A stretch of 64,000 bases of DNA from JAWLBY01 sp041687455 (GCA_041687455.1 JAWLBY010000018.1:17532-81531), one strand, 5' to 3'; positions 43,025 through 54,671 are shown, counted from the stretch's first letter. Numbers and translations: made by a program. The notes: a model not told the origin generated them from the sequence alone.

Positions 43025-45205
43025 TCAGCCGACGGTCGGCGTGCCGCTGCGGCGCGCGGTTTCGGCGGCGCGTCCGGCGCGCTCGATCAGCGAGCGCGCG
43101 GTGGCTTCGCCGCGGCGCAGTTCGCCGATGCCGACGTGCGGGCGAACGTCAGGCGGCAGGCCGAGCTGACCCATCGCGGTGATGACGCGATTTGCCAGCG
43201 CCAGACACACGCTGGCGTCCTTGCCGGGCAGGATCATCAGGAACGTCGTCGCTTCGAGGCGGCCGATCGATTCGCCGAATTCGAGCTGGTCGCGCAACGC
43301 AGTGCCGATCTTCCGCAACGCATCGAGCGCCGCATCGCGGCGCGTCTCGTGCCACTTCGCCATTCCGTCGATCTCGATGCGCAGGATCGCAAGCGGACGC
43401 GCGCGCACCTGCGACTGCGCGATCTGCTCCTGCAATTGCTGCTCGATCAACTGGCCGCGATAGGTGCCGGTCTCGACGTCCAGGTCGGCGGCCGGCACAG
43501 CGCCGGCGGCGCTCGCGCTCCGCTCGCTGCCGCGGGTCGCGAGCGCCGCAAGCTCGCTGCACAGCGCGAGTTCATCGTCGCCATAGCGAATGCCGGACGG
43601 CCGCTCGATCAGCAGCAGGCCCCAGCCCGGGCGGTCGATCGGCAGCGGCACCGCAGCGAGCTGCACCATCGGCAGCTTGCCGCCGGGGCCGTCGAAGTCG
43701 ATCGCGATCTGCTGCCCGCCGCGCGCCCGGCTCATGCCGCGCAGCATGCTGCTGCTGCGCTCGAGCAGCGCACGATAGCGCTCCTCTGCGTCCGCCGGCT
43801 CGACCAGCAGCAGGTCAATGCCGCGGTAGTTCATCGCGACGATCGCCGACGACTGTTGCGGCAGCAGCGGCTTCAGGCCGGACAGCAACTTGCGGAATGC
43901 GATCCACTCGGCGTCGGCGGTATCGCTGCGGGCGAGTGCCTGCAGACTCGCCTGCAGTGTGCCGCGCGCGGCGGCGAGCCGGTCGGGAGCGGCGGCCGTC
44001 GCGGCTGTCGCCGGGCGTGCACCGGAGGGCTTCGACTGCAGCCACGCGCGCAACCACGGCAACACCAGCATGCTGGCGGTCAGCAGCACCAGCGCGGCCA
44101 GTGGCCCGAACATGGTCAGTTCGTTGGCATCGAGCCATTGCAGTTCGACCGACGCGCGCAGCCACAATGCGAACACCAGCACGGTCCAGCCGATGATCGG
44201 CCCCCAGCGGTAGCGCCGCGGGTCGGCCAGCAGCATCGCGAGGCAGGCGATCGCGAGCGATGCCCAGACCAGCCAGACCAGCAGTTGCATGGTGGGCGCA
44301 AGCTCGGTGCGCAGCAGCAGCATCGCCAGCGCCAGCCACGGCAGCGCCAGTCCGGTCGCGCGGATCTTCGGCATCAGTGCCGGCAGCCCGAACGGCGCCC
44401 CGCTGAAGCGCGCGGTAGCCAGCAGCAACGGCCCGCAGGGCAGCAACAGCAGCATCCACAGGCCCATCGTGCCGCGCTCGGCGAAGCCGCCGCCGAACGG
44501 CAGCGTGTACAGCAGGCCGGTGCCGCCGAGACCGGCCGGAATCAACAGCAGGCTGGCGAACGCGACACTGCCGGCACCGGACTGTGGCTGCAATGCGAAA
44601 CGCAGCAGCGCGAGCAAGGCCACCACCGACAGCCCGATCAGGCTGTAGTGGATCCAGCGGGTCGCCCGCGCATCGGCGGCATCGGCCGCGGCGGTCGTCA
44701 TCAGTTGCGGCAGCAGCGCGGTGCGGACGTCGCCCTGCAGACGCAGGTACCACTCGGCAGGCCCGGCATCGCCGCCCGGCAACCGCAGTCGCAGGCTGGC
44801 GCGATCGTAGACCTCGACCGACGGCGCGGCGAAGAAGCCGGTCTGCGCGACCGCCGCGCCGGGTTGCTCGGGCAGATACAGGCGCATCGACTCGATCGGC
44901 GTGCGCTGCGCCCGCAGTACCCACTCTCCGTCCGCGCGCTGCGGCAACTGCGCGCGCAGCCGGACCCAGATCGACTGTCCCGGCACGAGCTGCACCGCGA
45001 CGCCGGGCGTGATGACCGGTTGGAAGCGGGCTTGCGCCGCACCACCCAGCACCTCTTCGAACGGGGTGTCGTCCGCCGTCGTCAGCACGGCCAGGAACGG
45101 CGTTTCGACCGGCGCCCGCGCTGTCGACGGGGCGGCCGGCGGCGCAGCGAGCAGTGGCAGGGAAACGACGGACAGCATCCAAAGCAGCAAGCGAGTCGGT
45201 GACAT
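43025..45205 (-). CDS. 7TM membrane protein with degenerate GGDEF domain
   Basis: 726 residues; GGAG six bases upstream selects the ATG at 45205 over the one at 45220. Signal peptide, an extracytoplasmic strand-rich domain (7TMR-DISM extracellular-like, to about 190), about seven membrane helices (195-400), a GAF-like segment (460-590) and a C-terminal GGDEF-like domain. Where GG(D/E)EF belongs, the sequence reads GRLEATTFLMILPG, and the substrate-binding segment is EIDGMAKWHE, so cyclase activity should be lost. It may sense c-di-GMP, GTP or act by protein contacts. The layout resembles diguanylate cyclases of Lysobacterales. Confidence 0.85.
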   Translation of the reverse strand: MSPTRLLLWMLSVVSLPLLAAPPAAPSTARAPVETPFLAVLTTADDTPFEEVLGGAAQARFQPVITPGVAVQLVPGQSIWVRLRAQLPQRADGEWVLRAQRTPIESMRLYLPEQPGAAVAQTGFFAAPSVEVYDRASLRLRLPGGDAGPAEWYLRLQGDVRTALLPQLMTTAAADAADARATRWIHYSLIGLSVVALLALLRFALQPQSGAGSVAFASLLLIPAGLGGTGLLYTLPFGGGFAERGTMGLWMLLLLPCGPLLLATARFSGAPFGLPALMPKIRATGLALPWLALAMLLLRTELAPTMQLLVWLVWASLAIACLAMLLADPRRYRWGPIIGWTVLVFALWLRASVELQWLDANELTMFGPLAALVLLTASMLVLPWLRAWLQSKPSGARPATAATAAAPDRLAAARGTLQASLQALARSDTADAEWIAFRKLLSGLKPLLPQQSSAIVAMNYRGIDLLLVEPADAEERYRALLERSSSMLRGMSRARGGQQIAIDFDGPGGKLPMVQLAAVPLPIDRPGWGLLLIERPSGIRYGDDELALCSELAALATRGSERSASAAGAVPAADLDVETGTYRGQLIEQQLQEQIAQSQVRARPLAILRIEIDGMAKWHETRRDAALDALRKIGTALRDQLEFGESIGRLEATTFLMILPGKDASVCLALANRVITAMGQLGLPPDVRPHVGIGELRRGEATARSLIERAGRAAETARRSGTPTVG

Positions 45206-45585
45206 CGTTCGCTCCATCATTGCCGGATCGGGTGACCGGGGCGGCAGACGCCGCGTCCCGCCTGACGCATCAGCGCGTCTGTTCGGTTACGCGGCACTGC
45301 GCAGCGAGCGGGCCGGCACGCCGCCGACCACTGCACAGGTCCGTTCGGTGAAGAAGTGCGTCGCGCGATCGGGTGTTCCGCCTGCATCGTGCATTGCCGA
45401 GCCTCCATGTCGTCGCGGGCGAATCATGACAGTGCGCGGCCGAGGCCGCCAGCAGGGCGCGGACGACCACCATCGAGCCGGTGACGAACCGCGCCAGGCT
45501 TCGATCGGCGTCTTCTCGCTGCGCGGGCGTTCGGGCAGCATGTCCGGCGATGCAATCCGCATCGGACATCGAGCGCAGGCACCCG
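45206..45585. other. Intergenic region without supported gene
   Basis: 380 bp between the membrane protein and the cupin gene. Short open frames on both strands overlap and show no convincing start signals. It must hold the promoters of the divergent flanking genes. Confidence 0.6.
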
Positions 45586-45963
45586 ATGGGCACCGTAAAC
45601 CCGAATGCAGCGCCGATCGCGGTCGACCGCGATAGCGTCGAGCACTACCGCTGGGGCGGCGATTGCGACGGCTGGCGGCTGCTGCAGCAGGACGGGCTTG
45701 GCGTGACCGAGGAGCGGGTGCCGCCGGGGCGGGCCGAGGTGCCGCACCATCATGTGCACGCGCGGCAGTTCTTCTTCGTGCTGTCCGGCACCGCGACGCT
45801 CGAGTTCGCCGACACGGCGGTGCAGTTCCAGGCCGGGCAGGGCGTGCACGTGCCGCCCGGCGTGGTGCACCGGTTCGTCAACCGTTCCGACGACGTCGTC
45901 GTGTTCCTGGTGATCTCGTCGCCGTCGACCGTCGGCGACCGCGTGCTGGCCGCCGGCGACTGA
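45586..45963 (+). CDS. Single-domain cupin protein
   Basis: 125 residues. The cupin motifs are present: motif 1 PGRAEVPHHHVHARQFFFVLSG with three His and a second-motif VHVPPGVVHRF with the fourth His; a metal site of the usual type can form. Start chosen at the ATG at 45586 (GCAGG upstream); an ATG at 45550 is less well supported. Function (isomerase, dioxygenase or binding) unknown. It ends 15 bp before the convergent glucosidase. Confidence 0.9.
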   Translation: MGTVNPNAAPIAVDRDSVEHYRWGGDCDGWRLLQQDGLGVTEERVPPGRAEVPHHHVHARQFFFVLSGTATLEFADTAVQFQAGQGVHVPPGVVHRFVNRSDDVVVFLVISSPSTVGDRVLAAGD

Positions 45964-45978
45964 TCGGCAGTGGCCGGC

Positions 45979-47628
45979 TCAGCCGTTCGGGTCGACCGGA
46001 TGCGCGAGACACGGATGATGCGGCGGCTTCTGCAGGCGCACGATCACGCCTTCGTTCGGACGCAGCTCGAGCTGCCGGCTGGCCGGCCGGGCGGCCGGAT
46101 CATGCGTGGATATCAGGATTTCGGTCGGTACGCAGTTCAGGTCGAGGATGAATTCGTGGGCGCCGTTGCTGAAGTTCAGCATCACGATCAGCGCCTGGTC
46201 GCCGTGCTGGCGGATGTAGCCGAGCAGCGGCGGACGCACCGGCAACGGTTCATAGTCGCCGATCGCGAGCGCCGGTTCCTGGCGCCGCAATCCGATCAGC
46301 CGGCGGTACAGGTTCGGCAACGAGCGCGGGTCGCTGCGTTCGCTGGCGACGTTGCATTCGCGGTAGTCCGGCGACAGCGGCAGCCACGGCCGCGCACGCG
46401 AGAAGCCTGCGTTGTCGCTTGCATCCCACTGCATCGGCGAGCGCGCCATGTCGCGGCCGAGACCGCGACCGGGGCAGTTGAGCTCGCGCGGATCGACCCG
46501 CTGCTCGGGCGGGACGTCGACGTCGCGCATGCCGATCTCGTCGCCGTAGTACAGCGTCGGCGTGCCGCGCAGCGTCAGCAGCAGCATCGCCGCGACGCGC
46601 GCCTGCGGGCTGCCGACCCGCGTGCCAAGCCGCGATTTGTCGTGGTTGCCCAGCACCCAGTTCGGCCAGCCGTCCGGAGGCAACGACGCCTCGTAGGTGT
46701 CGATCACGCTGCGGATGTGCGCGGCATCCCACGGAGCACCGATCAACTGGAAATTGAACGGCAGGTGCGCCTCGTCCTGTTCCGAACCGTAGTAGCTGAT
46801 CAGATGTTCGATCGGCAGGTAGATCTCGCCGATCAGCAGCCGTTCGTCGTATTCGTCGATGACCCGGCGCATGCCGCGGACGACGTCGTGGACTTCCGGC
46901 TGGTCGGTCGAGAACACCGGCAGGAACTCCTCGTACGGCGACATCGTGGCCGGGTCGTAGTCGGGGTTCGGCGGGTTGTGGCGCAGATGCTCGTCCTTGA
47001 TCATGTGCCACATCACGTCGACGCGGAAGCCATCGACGCCCTTGTCGAGCCAGAACCGCATCGCGGCGTGGATCGCCTCGTGCACGGCCGGGTTGCGCCA
47101 GTTCAGGTCGGGCTGTTCGGCGAGGAACGCGTGGTAGTAGTACTGCCCGGTCGCTTCGTGCCATTGCCAGGCGGAGCCGGCGAACTCGCTGACCCAGTTG
47201 TTCGGCGGGCCGCCATCCGGTGCCGGGTCGGCCCACAGGTACCAGTCACGCTTCGGGTTGTCGCGCGAACTCGCTGATTCGATGAACCACGGGTGCTGGT
47301 CGGAGGAGTGGTTCGACACCAGGTCGAGCAGCAGTTTCATCCCGCGCCGATGGGTTTCGGCGAGCAGCCGGTCGAAATCGTCCATCGTGCCGAACAACGG
47401 ATGGATCGCCGTGTAGTCGGCAATGTCGTAGCCGAAGTCCTTCATCGGCGACGGAAAGATCGGCGAGATCCAGAGCGCGTGCACGCCGAGCCATTCGAGG
47501 TAGTCGAGCTGCTGCAGGATGCCGTTCAGGTCGCCGCAGCCGTCGTCGTTGCTGTCCTGGAACGAGCGCGGATAGATCTGGTAGATGATGCCGCGCTTCC
47601 ACCACAGCCATTGCTGTTTCCACACCAT
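45979..47628 (-). CDS. GH13 alpha-glucosidase / oligo-1,6-glucosidase
   Basis: 549 residues, starting MVWKQQWLWWKRGIIYQIYPRS. The catalytic triad of clan GH-H is visible: nucleophile Asp204 (GFRVDV), acid/base Glu268 (LLIGEIY) and Asp330 (LGNHD). QIYPRSF and GYDIADY are typical of GH13 subfamilies acting on alpha-1,4/1,6-linked oligosaccharides. No signal peptide, so it is cytoplasmic and acts on imported oligosaccharides. No transporter or regulator gene is next to it. Confidence 0.95.
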   Translation of the reverse strand: MVWKQQWLWWKRGIIYQIYPRSFQDSNDDGCGDLNGILQQLDYLEWLGVHALWISPIFPSPMKDFGYDIADYTAIHPLFGTMDDFDRLLAETHRRGMKLLLDLVSNHSSDQHPWFIESASSRDNPKRDWYLWADPAPDGGPPNNWVSEFAGSAWQWHEATGQYYYHAFLAEQPDLNWRNPAVHEAIHAAMRFWLDKGVDGFRVDVMWHMIKDEHLRHNPPNPDYDPATMSPYEEFLPVFSTDQPEVHDVVRGMRRVIDEYDERLLIGEIYLPIEHLISYYGSEQDEAHLPFNFQLIGAPWDAAHIRSVIDTYEASLPPDGWPNWVLGNHDKSRLGTRVGSPQARVAAMLLLTLRGTPTLYYGDEIGMRDVDVPPEQRVDPRELNCPGRGLGRDMARSPMQWDASDNAGFSRARPWLPLSPDYRECNVASERSDPRSLPNLYRRLIGLRRQEPALAIGDYEPLPVRPPLLGYIRQHGDQALIVMLNFSNGAHEFILDLNCVPTEILISTHDPAARPASRQLELRPNEGVIVRLQKPPHHPCLAHPVDPNG

Positions 47629-47863
47629 GGTCGACTCCTTGACGGGGTGTCGGCGGTGGTGCCCGTGGTGCGGCGCCTGCGCGGCGGTACGACGCAGGCA
47701 GACGGCGCAGTGCGGGCGCGCGCTGTCGACCCCGACTGCGGTCCACGGTAGCGATCACGGAATGTATGCGCGGTGACCACCGCGGCACGGCGGGCGATGC
47801 CGCGGCGCGCTGTCGCGCGGATCGGCGGTGGAACCGGAGCGGGCCGGCCCGGTACCGCCGGGG

Positions 47864-48745
47864 TCAGAACAGCAGCGACGCCATCCTGCGGCGGTAGCGG
47901 CCGACCAGATCGTCGTCGTCGATCACCGCGAACGCATCGACCAGCAGCCGGCGCGGCAGTCCGTCCTCGTAACCCTTGTCGCGGCGCAGCAGTTCGAGGA
48001 ACTCCTGCAGCGCGCCTTCCTGGTCGCCGGACACCAGCTTGTGCACGCCGAGCAGGTGACGTGCCTGCAGGTCGCCGTCGTCACCGTCGAGGCGACGTTG
48101 CAGCTCGGCGGTCGATGGCGCGTCCTTCAGTTGCCCGGCAAAACCGAGCGATGCGCGCACCTTGCGCGCGCGGTCGTCGCTGGCGAGGTTGGCCGGCAGC
48201 GCATCGAGCAGCGCGCGGGCTTCGTCGGTATCGCCAGTGCCGGCCAGCGCGACCGCGAGTTCGAGCTTGAGCTCGTCCTTGTCCGGCTCGGCAGCGATCT
48301 GCGCCCGCAGCGTCGCGATCCGCACTTCCGGATCGACCGGTTCGAGCGTCGCCTCGGCCTCCGGTTCGCCGGCCAGTGGCTCGATGCCGTGCTGGCGCAG
48401 GAAGTCGCGCAGCACGCCTTCGGGCTGTGCGCCCATGAAGCCGTCGATCGGCTGGCCGCCCTTGAGCAGCATCACGGTCGGCAGCGAACGGATGCCGAAC
48501 AGCGCGGCGAGCTGCATCTCGACGTCGGTGTTGACCTTGGCCAGCACGAACGCACCACCGTACTCGGCCGCGAGTTTCTCGAGCACCGGCTTCAACTGCT
48601 TGCACGGCGCGCACCAGTCGGCCCAGAAATCGACCAGCACCGGCGTTTCCATCGAGCGCAGCATGACGTCCTGCTCGAAGCTCGCGGTGACGGCGTCGAA
48701 CGAATGTGGCGAGGCAGTGTGCGGCTGGGTCATCAGTCGGTCCAT
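47864..48745 (-). CDS. cnoX: Thioredoxin-fold co-chaperone CnoX-like (YbbN)
   Basis: 293 residues. An N-terminal thioredoxin domain carries WCAPC (44-48), followed by a TPR-like C-terminal half (FELL-type helices) of about 150 residues. E. coli CnoX has SXXC in place of CxxC; here both Cys are kept, so oxidoreductase activity is possible. The family protects proteins under hypochlorous acid stress and passes them to GroEL/DnaK. The start at 48745 is chosen over an ATG at 48733. Confidence 0.85.
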   Translation of the reverse strand: MDRLMTQPHTASPHSFDAVTASFEQDVMLRSMETPVLVDFWADWCAPCKQLKPVLEKLAAEYGGAFVLAKVNTDVEMQLAALFGIRSLPTVMLLKGGQPIDGFMGAQPEGVLRDFLRQHGIEPLAGEPEAEATLEPVDPEVRIATLRAQIAAEPDKDELKLELAVALAGTGDTDEARALLDALPANLASDDRARKVRASLGFAGQLKDAPSTAELQRRLDGDDGDLQARHLLGVHKLVSGDQEGALQEFLELLRRDKGYEDGLPRRLLVDAFAVIDDDDLVGRYRRRMASLLF

Positions 48746-48903
48746 GGCGGGGCGTAGCGACCCATCTGGGGGCGGCGCGACAGGATACAAGCGTGCCGGC
48801 CCCAGCTACCGAAGCGATCCGGGCCGCTCGCGGCGACCGGGCGGGGCCGGTGCCGGCCGCAGCCCGCGTTCGACCGCGGCTGCGGCGTGCCTCGGCTAGC
48901 TGG

Positions 48904-50187
<1,284 letters not shown>

Positions 50188-50446
50188 CGGCACGGTCTCC
50201 GGTGGGAAAGCGCGATCCTAACAGCGGGATGAACCGCGCGATGCGACCGAGGATTCGGTTCGTCGCCGGAATCGCTCGCTCGGTCGGCGCGTGGCGGTGC
50301 TGCGGTGGCGTGGTGGCGCGCAGCGGCGATTCGCGGCCGGCGCGGCGGGTGCGAGTCGCCGATGGCCGGATCAGCGCATCGTGCCGATCGGCCGCTGTTG
50401 GTCAACAGTGGCCGATGTCGGTTCTCGAGCGAATGCCGCCCTCGAA

Positions 50447-51058
50447 TCAAAGCAGCTCGTGCCGCTGTTCCTTGGTCATCTCCGAGCCGCGATTGCGGCT
50501 GATGTGGCGGGGTTCTTCCGGTGGCGGCAGCCTGGCCGGCAGGCCGAGGCTATCCATCCACAGTTCGCGGATCCAGCCGGTCGTGTGGTGGACGTGCTTG
50601 TCCGCGTCGTCCTCGACTTCGTCGCAGGCCTTCTTCAGCACCCGCGCATGCTCGCCGTCCAACGCGCGGGCCAGCATGCCGATCAGTTCCCAGTTCTGCT
50701 GGTCCCTGGTCTCGGCCAGGATCAAGCATTCGGCCGCGACCAGTTCGGCGGCCTGGGGGTTGCCGGCGTCGTGTGCCATCTGCATCGCGGCGATCAGCGA
50801 TTCACCGAGATGGGCGACGACCTGTCGTCCGGGTGTGTCCTGTTCCGGATCGAGCCCGAATGCCTCCAGTACACCGAGCAGGATGTCTTCTTGTTGTCGG
50901 GTCTGCTCGAGGCACCGGGTCCACTCGACCCTGAGGTCTTCGTTCTGCGCGCAGGCGATTGCGCTCTGGTACACCTGCTGGTCGGCGATTTCGGTCTCGA
51001 GCGCCTGATAGAGCAGTTCGTGGACCTGTTGCATCACGACCTTCGGCCTGCTGACCAT
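50447..51058 (-). CDS. Ferritin-like di-iron family protein
   Basis: 203 residues, GGAGA five bases before the ATG. Alpha-helical with Glu and His pairs (TEIADQQVYQSA, CLEQTRQQEDILLGVLEA, LVAAECLILAET) as in a four-helix di-iron protein of the DUF892/ferritin-like type. The conserved pattern suggests carboxylate-bridged iron, but ligands are not verified. A polar tail (PPPEEPRHISRNRG) ends the protein. Confidence 0.8.
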   Translation of the reverse strand: MVSRPKVVMQQVHELLYQALETEIADQQVYQSAIACAQNEDLRVEWTRCLEQTRQQEDILLGVLEAFGLDPEQDTPGRQVVAHLGESLIAAMQMAHDAGNPQAAELVAAECLILAETRDQQNWELIGMLARALDGEHARVLKKACDEVEDDADKHVHHTTGWIRELWMDSLGLPARLPPPEEPRHISRNRGSEMTKEQRHELL

Positions 51059-51245
51059 GCGATTCTCCGGTTGCCGACGAAAAGGCCGCGGGCATCGCGG
51101 CGGGTAGCGATGATGAGCAGCTTCCGTGCCAAGGGCCGACCGTCGACGGTCGCGGCTGGCCTGGCTGGCGGGCCAGTCAGGCGACGTCGGCGGCATCCGA
51201 CCGCTCGCCGCCGCGGTCGCGTCAACCTCCGCGCTCGCTGAGGTT

Positions 51246-51266
51246 CTTTCCGTCTGCCGCGGAAAG
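51246..51266. promoter_or_regulatory. Inverted repeat in the 319-bp divergent gap 51059-51377
   Basis: CTTTCCG-N7-CGGAAAG (51246-51266) is a perfect 7-bp dyad. Position between divergent genes suggests an operator, but no known binding protein is implied. The rest of the gap shows no gene. Confidence 0.4.
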
Positions 51267-51377
51267 CTTTCGGTCCGCCGCCCGCTCGGTCGGTCGATGA
51301 CGGTCGACCTATGCCGCTCCGGTCGGCTTCGGTTAGGCTCGGCCGCTGATTGCATGTCTGTCTGTCGGAGTTTGCCC

Positions 51378-54300
51378 ATGCTGCGTCGCCCGCTCGTTGC
51401 CGCCCTTGCCCTGGCCCTGACCGCCGTGCCGGCGCTCGCGGCGAAGAAGCCCGCCGACGACAAGTCTCCGAGCTGGTCGGTCGAGACGAGCCTCGCGGCG
51501 CCGAACACGATCCGCTTCACGACCACCGAAGGCACCTGGATGAATCTCGACGTCGCGCCGGACGGCAAGACGATCGTTTTCGACCTGCTCGGTGACCTGT
51601 ACCTGTTGCCGATCGATGGCGGCAAGGCCCGACGGATCACCAGCGGCCGCGCGTTCGACCTGCAACCGCGCTTCTCGCCGGACGGCCGGAAGATCGCATT
51701 CACGTCCGATCGCGGCGGCGGCAACAACCTGTGGATCGTCGACATCGACGGCAAGAACCCGCTGCAGGTCAGCAAGGAAGACTTCCGCCTGCTGAACAAT
51801 CCGGCCTGGACGCCGGACGGCCAGTATCTGGTCGGCCGCAAGCACTTCACCGGCCAGCGTTCGCTGGGCGCCGGCGAGCTGTGGATGTACCACGTCAGCG
51901 GCGGCAACGGCGGCCTGCAGTTGACCAAACAGAAGAACGACCAGCAGGACCAGGGCGAACCGGCGCTGTCGCCGGACGGCCGCTACGTCTATTTCTCCGA
52001 GGACGTCAGCGACGGCCCGTACTTCCAGTACAACAAGAATGCGCACGATCTGATCTACGCGATCCGCCGGCTCGATCGTGAAACCGGCGAAGTCGTCGAC
52101 CTGATCCGCACGCCGGGCGGCGCGGTGCGCCCGCAGCCGTCGCCCGACGGCACGCAGCTCGCTTTCGTCAAGCGCGTGCTCGACAAGTCGGTGCTGCACC
52201 TGCTGGATCTCGAATCGGGTCGGGTGCGTCCGCTGTGGGACGGACTGTCGCACGACCAGCAGGAAGCGTGGGCGATCTTCGGCCCGTATGCGAACTACAA
52301 CTGGCTGCCGGACGGCTCGGCGCTGGTGGTCTGGGCGCAGGGCGGCCTGTGGCGCGTCGATGCACAGTCCGGCGAGGCGAACCGGATTCCGTTCGAGGCC
52401 GAGGTCGAGCAGTCGGTTGCCGCGCCGCTGCGCTTCGAGCGCACGCTGGACGCCGGCGAGTTCGCGCCGAAGATGATCCGCGACGTCGCCACCTCGCCGG
52501 ACGGCAACACCGTCGTGTTCCACGCGGTCGGCCAGTTGTGGACCCGCACGCTGCCGAACGGCCGTCCGCAGCGGCTGACGTCCGACGCGCAGAACTACGA
52601 GTACCAGCCGAGCTTCTCGTCCGACGGCGGCAAGCTGCTGTACACACGCTGGAACGACCAGGACCTGGTGCGGATCGTCGAACGCGACCTCGCCAGCGGC
52701 AGCGAGCGCGTGTTCGAGCTCGATCCCGGGTATTACTACGGCCCGCGCTATTCGCCCGACGGCAGCCGGATCGTGTTCGCGAAGGTGCGCGGCAGCGGGC
52801 TGACCGGCAACACCTGGACCCAGGAAGCCGGCGTGTACCTGATGCCGGCCGCCGGTGGCGAGCCGCGCCGGATCGCCAACAGCGGCCACTCGCCGCAGTT
52901 CTCGGCCGATGGTCGCCGCGTGCTGTACTTCACCGGCGGCCTGCCGGCCAAGCGGCTGATGAGCATCGGCGTCGACGGCGATGCACCGCGCGAGGTGTTC
53001 AACTTCAAGTATCCGAGCCAGGTCAGCCTGAGCCCGGACGGCCAGTGGGTGGCCTGGACCGAGCTGTTCAACGCCTACGTTGCGCCGTTGCCGCAAACCG
53101 GCGGCAGCATCGAACTTTCGCGCGAGAGCAAGGCGATTCCGGTCGCGAAGATCAGCCACGACGCCGGTTCCTACCTGCACTGGTCGGGCGACTCGAAGCG
53201 CCTGCACTGGATGCTCGGCAACCAGTATTTCAGCCGCGATCTGAAGGACGCGTTCGCGTTCGTGCCGGGTGCGCCGAAGGCGCTGCCGAAGGCCGACGCG
53301 CTGCGCGGCATCGAGCTCGGCGTCCGGCAGCCGGTCCACGCGCCGGGCGACACGGTCGCGTTCGTCGGTGCGCGGATCATCACGATGCGCGATGCGGAGA
53401 ACACCGAGGAAGTGATCGACGACGGCGTGCTGGTCGTGTCCGGCGACAGCATCGTCGGGGTCGGCCGCAACGGCGACATCCGCGTGCCCGATGGCGCCCG
53501 CGTGATCGATGCACGCGGCAAGACCATCATGCCCGGCATCGTCGATGCGCACGCGCACGCCGCGCATTTCGGCAACGGCGTCGTTCCGCAGCAGAACTGG
53601 GCCTACTACGCCAATCTCGCCTTCGGCATCACGACGATGCACGACCCGTCGGCGACCAACGAGTTCGTGTTCTCGCAGGCCGAGCTGGTCAAGGCCGGGC
53701 GGATGGTCGGTCCGCGGGTGTTCTCGACCGGCACGATCCTGTACGGCGCCGACAGCGACTTCAAGGCGGTGGTCAATTCGATCGACGACGCCCGCGCGCA
53801 TCTGCGCCGGATGAAGGCGCTCGGCGCGTTCTCGGTCAAGAGCTACAACCAGCCGCGTCGTGACCAGCGGCAACAGATCAACCAGGCCGCGCGCGAGCTC
53901 GGCATGGTGGTAGTCGAGGAGGGCGGTTCGACCTTTTCGCACAACCTGACGATGGTGCTCGACGGCGTCACCGGCATCGAACACAACCTGCCGGTCGCGC
54001 CGTTGTACAAGGACGTGATCCAGTTGATGGCCGGCACCGACGTGCGCAACACGCCGACGCTGGTGGTCAGCTACGGCGGCCTGTCCGGCGAGCGCTGGTG
54101 GTATGCACGGGACGCGGTGTGGGAAGACGAAAAGCTCAATCGCTATTTCCCGCGCGACACGCTGCAGTCACTCGCGATCCGCCGTGAGATGGCGCCGGAC
54201 TGGGACTACTACCACGTCGAGGTCGCCAAGGCGGCCAAGGCACTGCGTGACGCCGGCGTTCGCATCCAGGTCGGCGGCCACGGCCAGATGCAGGGCCTGG

Positions 54301-54671
54301 CCGCGCACTGGGAAATCTGGATGCTGACCCAGGGCGGCTTCTCGAACTGGCAGGCGCTGCGCGCGGCCACCATCGACGGCGCCGACTACATCGGCTTCGG
54401 CCGCCAGCTCGGCTCGCTCGAAGCCGGCAAGCGCGCCGACCTCGTCGTGCTGAACGGCAATCCGCTCGACAACATCCGCGAAACGGCGAATACCGAGTTC
54501 GTGATGGTCAACGGCCGGCTGTTCGACGTCGACACGATGGCCGAGATCGGCGGCCTGAACGCCCCGGCACCGACCTTCCACTGGCAGCGGCATGGATCGG
54601 CGCTCGGCCACGGCATCCAGTACGGCCCGACCGCGCCATGCCACTGTCCGAAGGGCGAGCATCGGCACTGA
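51378..54671 (+). CDS. Secreted WD40-like (PD40) beta-propeller fused to amidohydrolase
   Basis: 1097 residues, signal peptide MLRRPLVAALALALTAVPAL, GGAG upstream. Residues about 50-640 are PD40/TolB-type blades (FSPDGRKIAFTSDRGGGNN, LSPDGRYVYFSED, SPDGNTVVF). From about 650 an amidohydrolase domain follows, with metal motif IVDAHAHAAHF and GHGQMQ. An Asp/His acid near the C-terminus, expected in the active family, is less clear. Typical of Lysobacterales and Bacteroidetes peptidase-like exported proteins; the substrate is unknown. It is transcribed just before the DUF4214 gene. Confidence 0.9.
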   Translation: MLRRPLVAALALALTAVPALAAKKPADDKSPSWSVETSLAAPNTIRFTTTEGTWMNLDVAPDGKTIVFDLLGDLYLLPIDGGKARRITSGRAFDLQPRFSPDGRKIAFTSDRGGGNNLWIVDIDGKNPLQVSKEDFRLLNNPAWTPDGQYLVGRKHFTGQRSLGAGELWMYHVSGGNGGLQLTKQKNDQQDQGEPALSPDGRYVYFSEDVSDGPYFQYNKNAHDLIYAIRRLDRETGEVVDLIRTPGGAVRPQPSPDGTQLAFVKRVLDKSVLHLLDLESGRVRPLWDGLSHDQQEAWAIFGPYANYNWLPDGSALVVWAQGGLWRVDAQSGEANRIPFEAEVEQSVAAPLRFERTLDAGEFAPKMIRDVATSPDGNTVVFHAVGQLWTRTLPNGRPQRLTSDAQNYEYQPSFSSDGGKLLYTRWNDQDLVRIVERDLASGSERVFELDPGYYYGPRYSPDGSRIVFAKVRGSGLTGNTWTQEAGVYLMPAAGGEPRRIANSGHSPQFSADGRRVLYFTGGLPAKRLMSIGVDGDAPREVFNFKYPSQVSLSPDGQWVAWTELFNAYVAPLPQTGGSIELSRESKAIPVAKISHDAGSYLHWSGDSKRLHWMLGNQYFSRDLKDAFAFVPGAPKALPKADALRGIELGVRQPVHAPGDTVAFVGARIITMRDAENTEEVIDDGVLVVSGDSIVGVGRNGDIRVPDGARVIDARGKTIMPGIVDAHAHAAHFGNGVVPQQNWAYYANLAFGITTMHDPSATNEFVFSQAELVKAGRMVGPRVFSTGTILYGADSDFKAVVNSIDDARAHLRRMKALGAFSVKSYNQPRRDQRQQINQAARELGMVVVEEGGSTFSHNLTMVLDGVTGIEHNLPVAPLYKDVIQLMAGTDVRNTPTLVVSYGGLSGERWWYARDAVWEDEKLNRYFPRDTLQSLAIRREMAPDWDYYHVEVAKAAKALRDAGVRIQVGGHGQMQGLAAHWEIWMLTQGGFSNWQALRAATIDGADYIGFGRQLGSLEAGKRADLVVLNGNPLDNIRETANTEFVMVNGRLFDVDTMAEIGGLNAPAPTFHWQRHGSALGHGIQYGPTAPCHCPKGEHRH

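Noticed and set aside
51333..53984. 883-residue minus-strand frame opposite the PD40-amidohydrolase gene
   Set aside because: The plus frame shows signal peptide, PD40 blades and amidohydrolase motifs.
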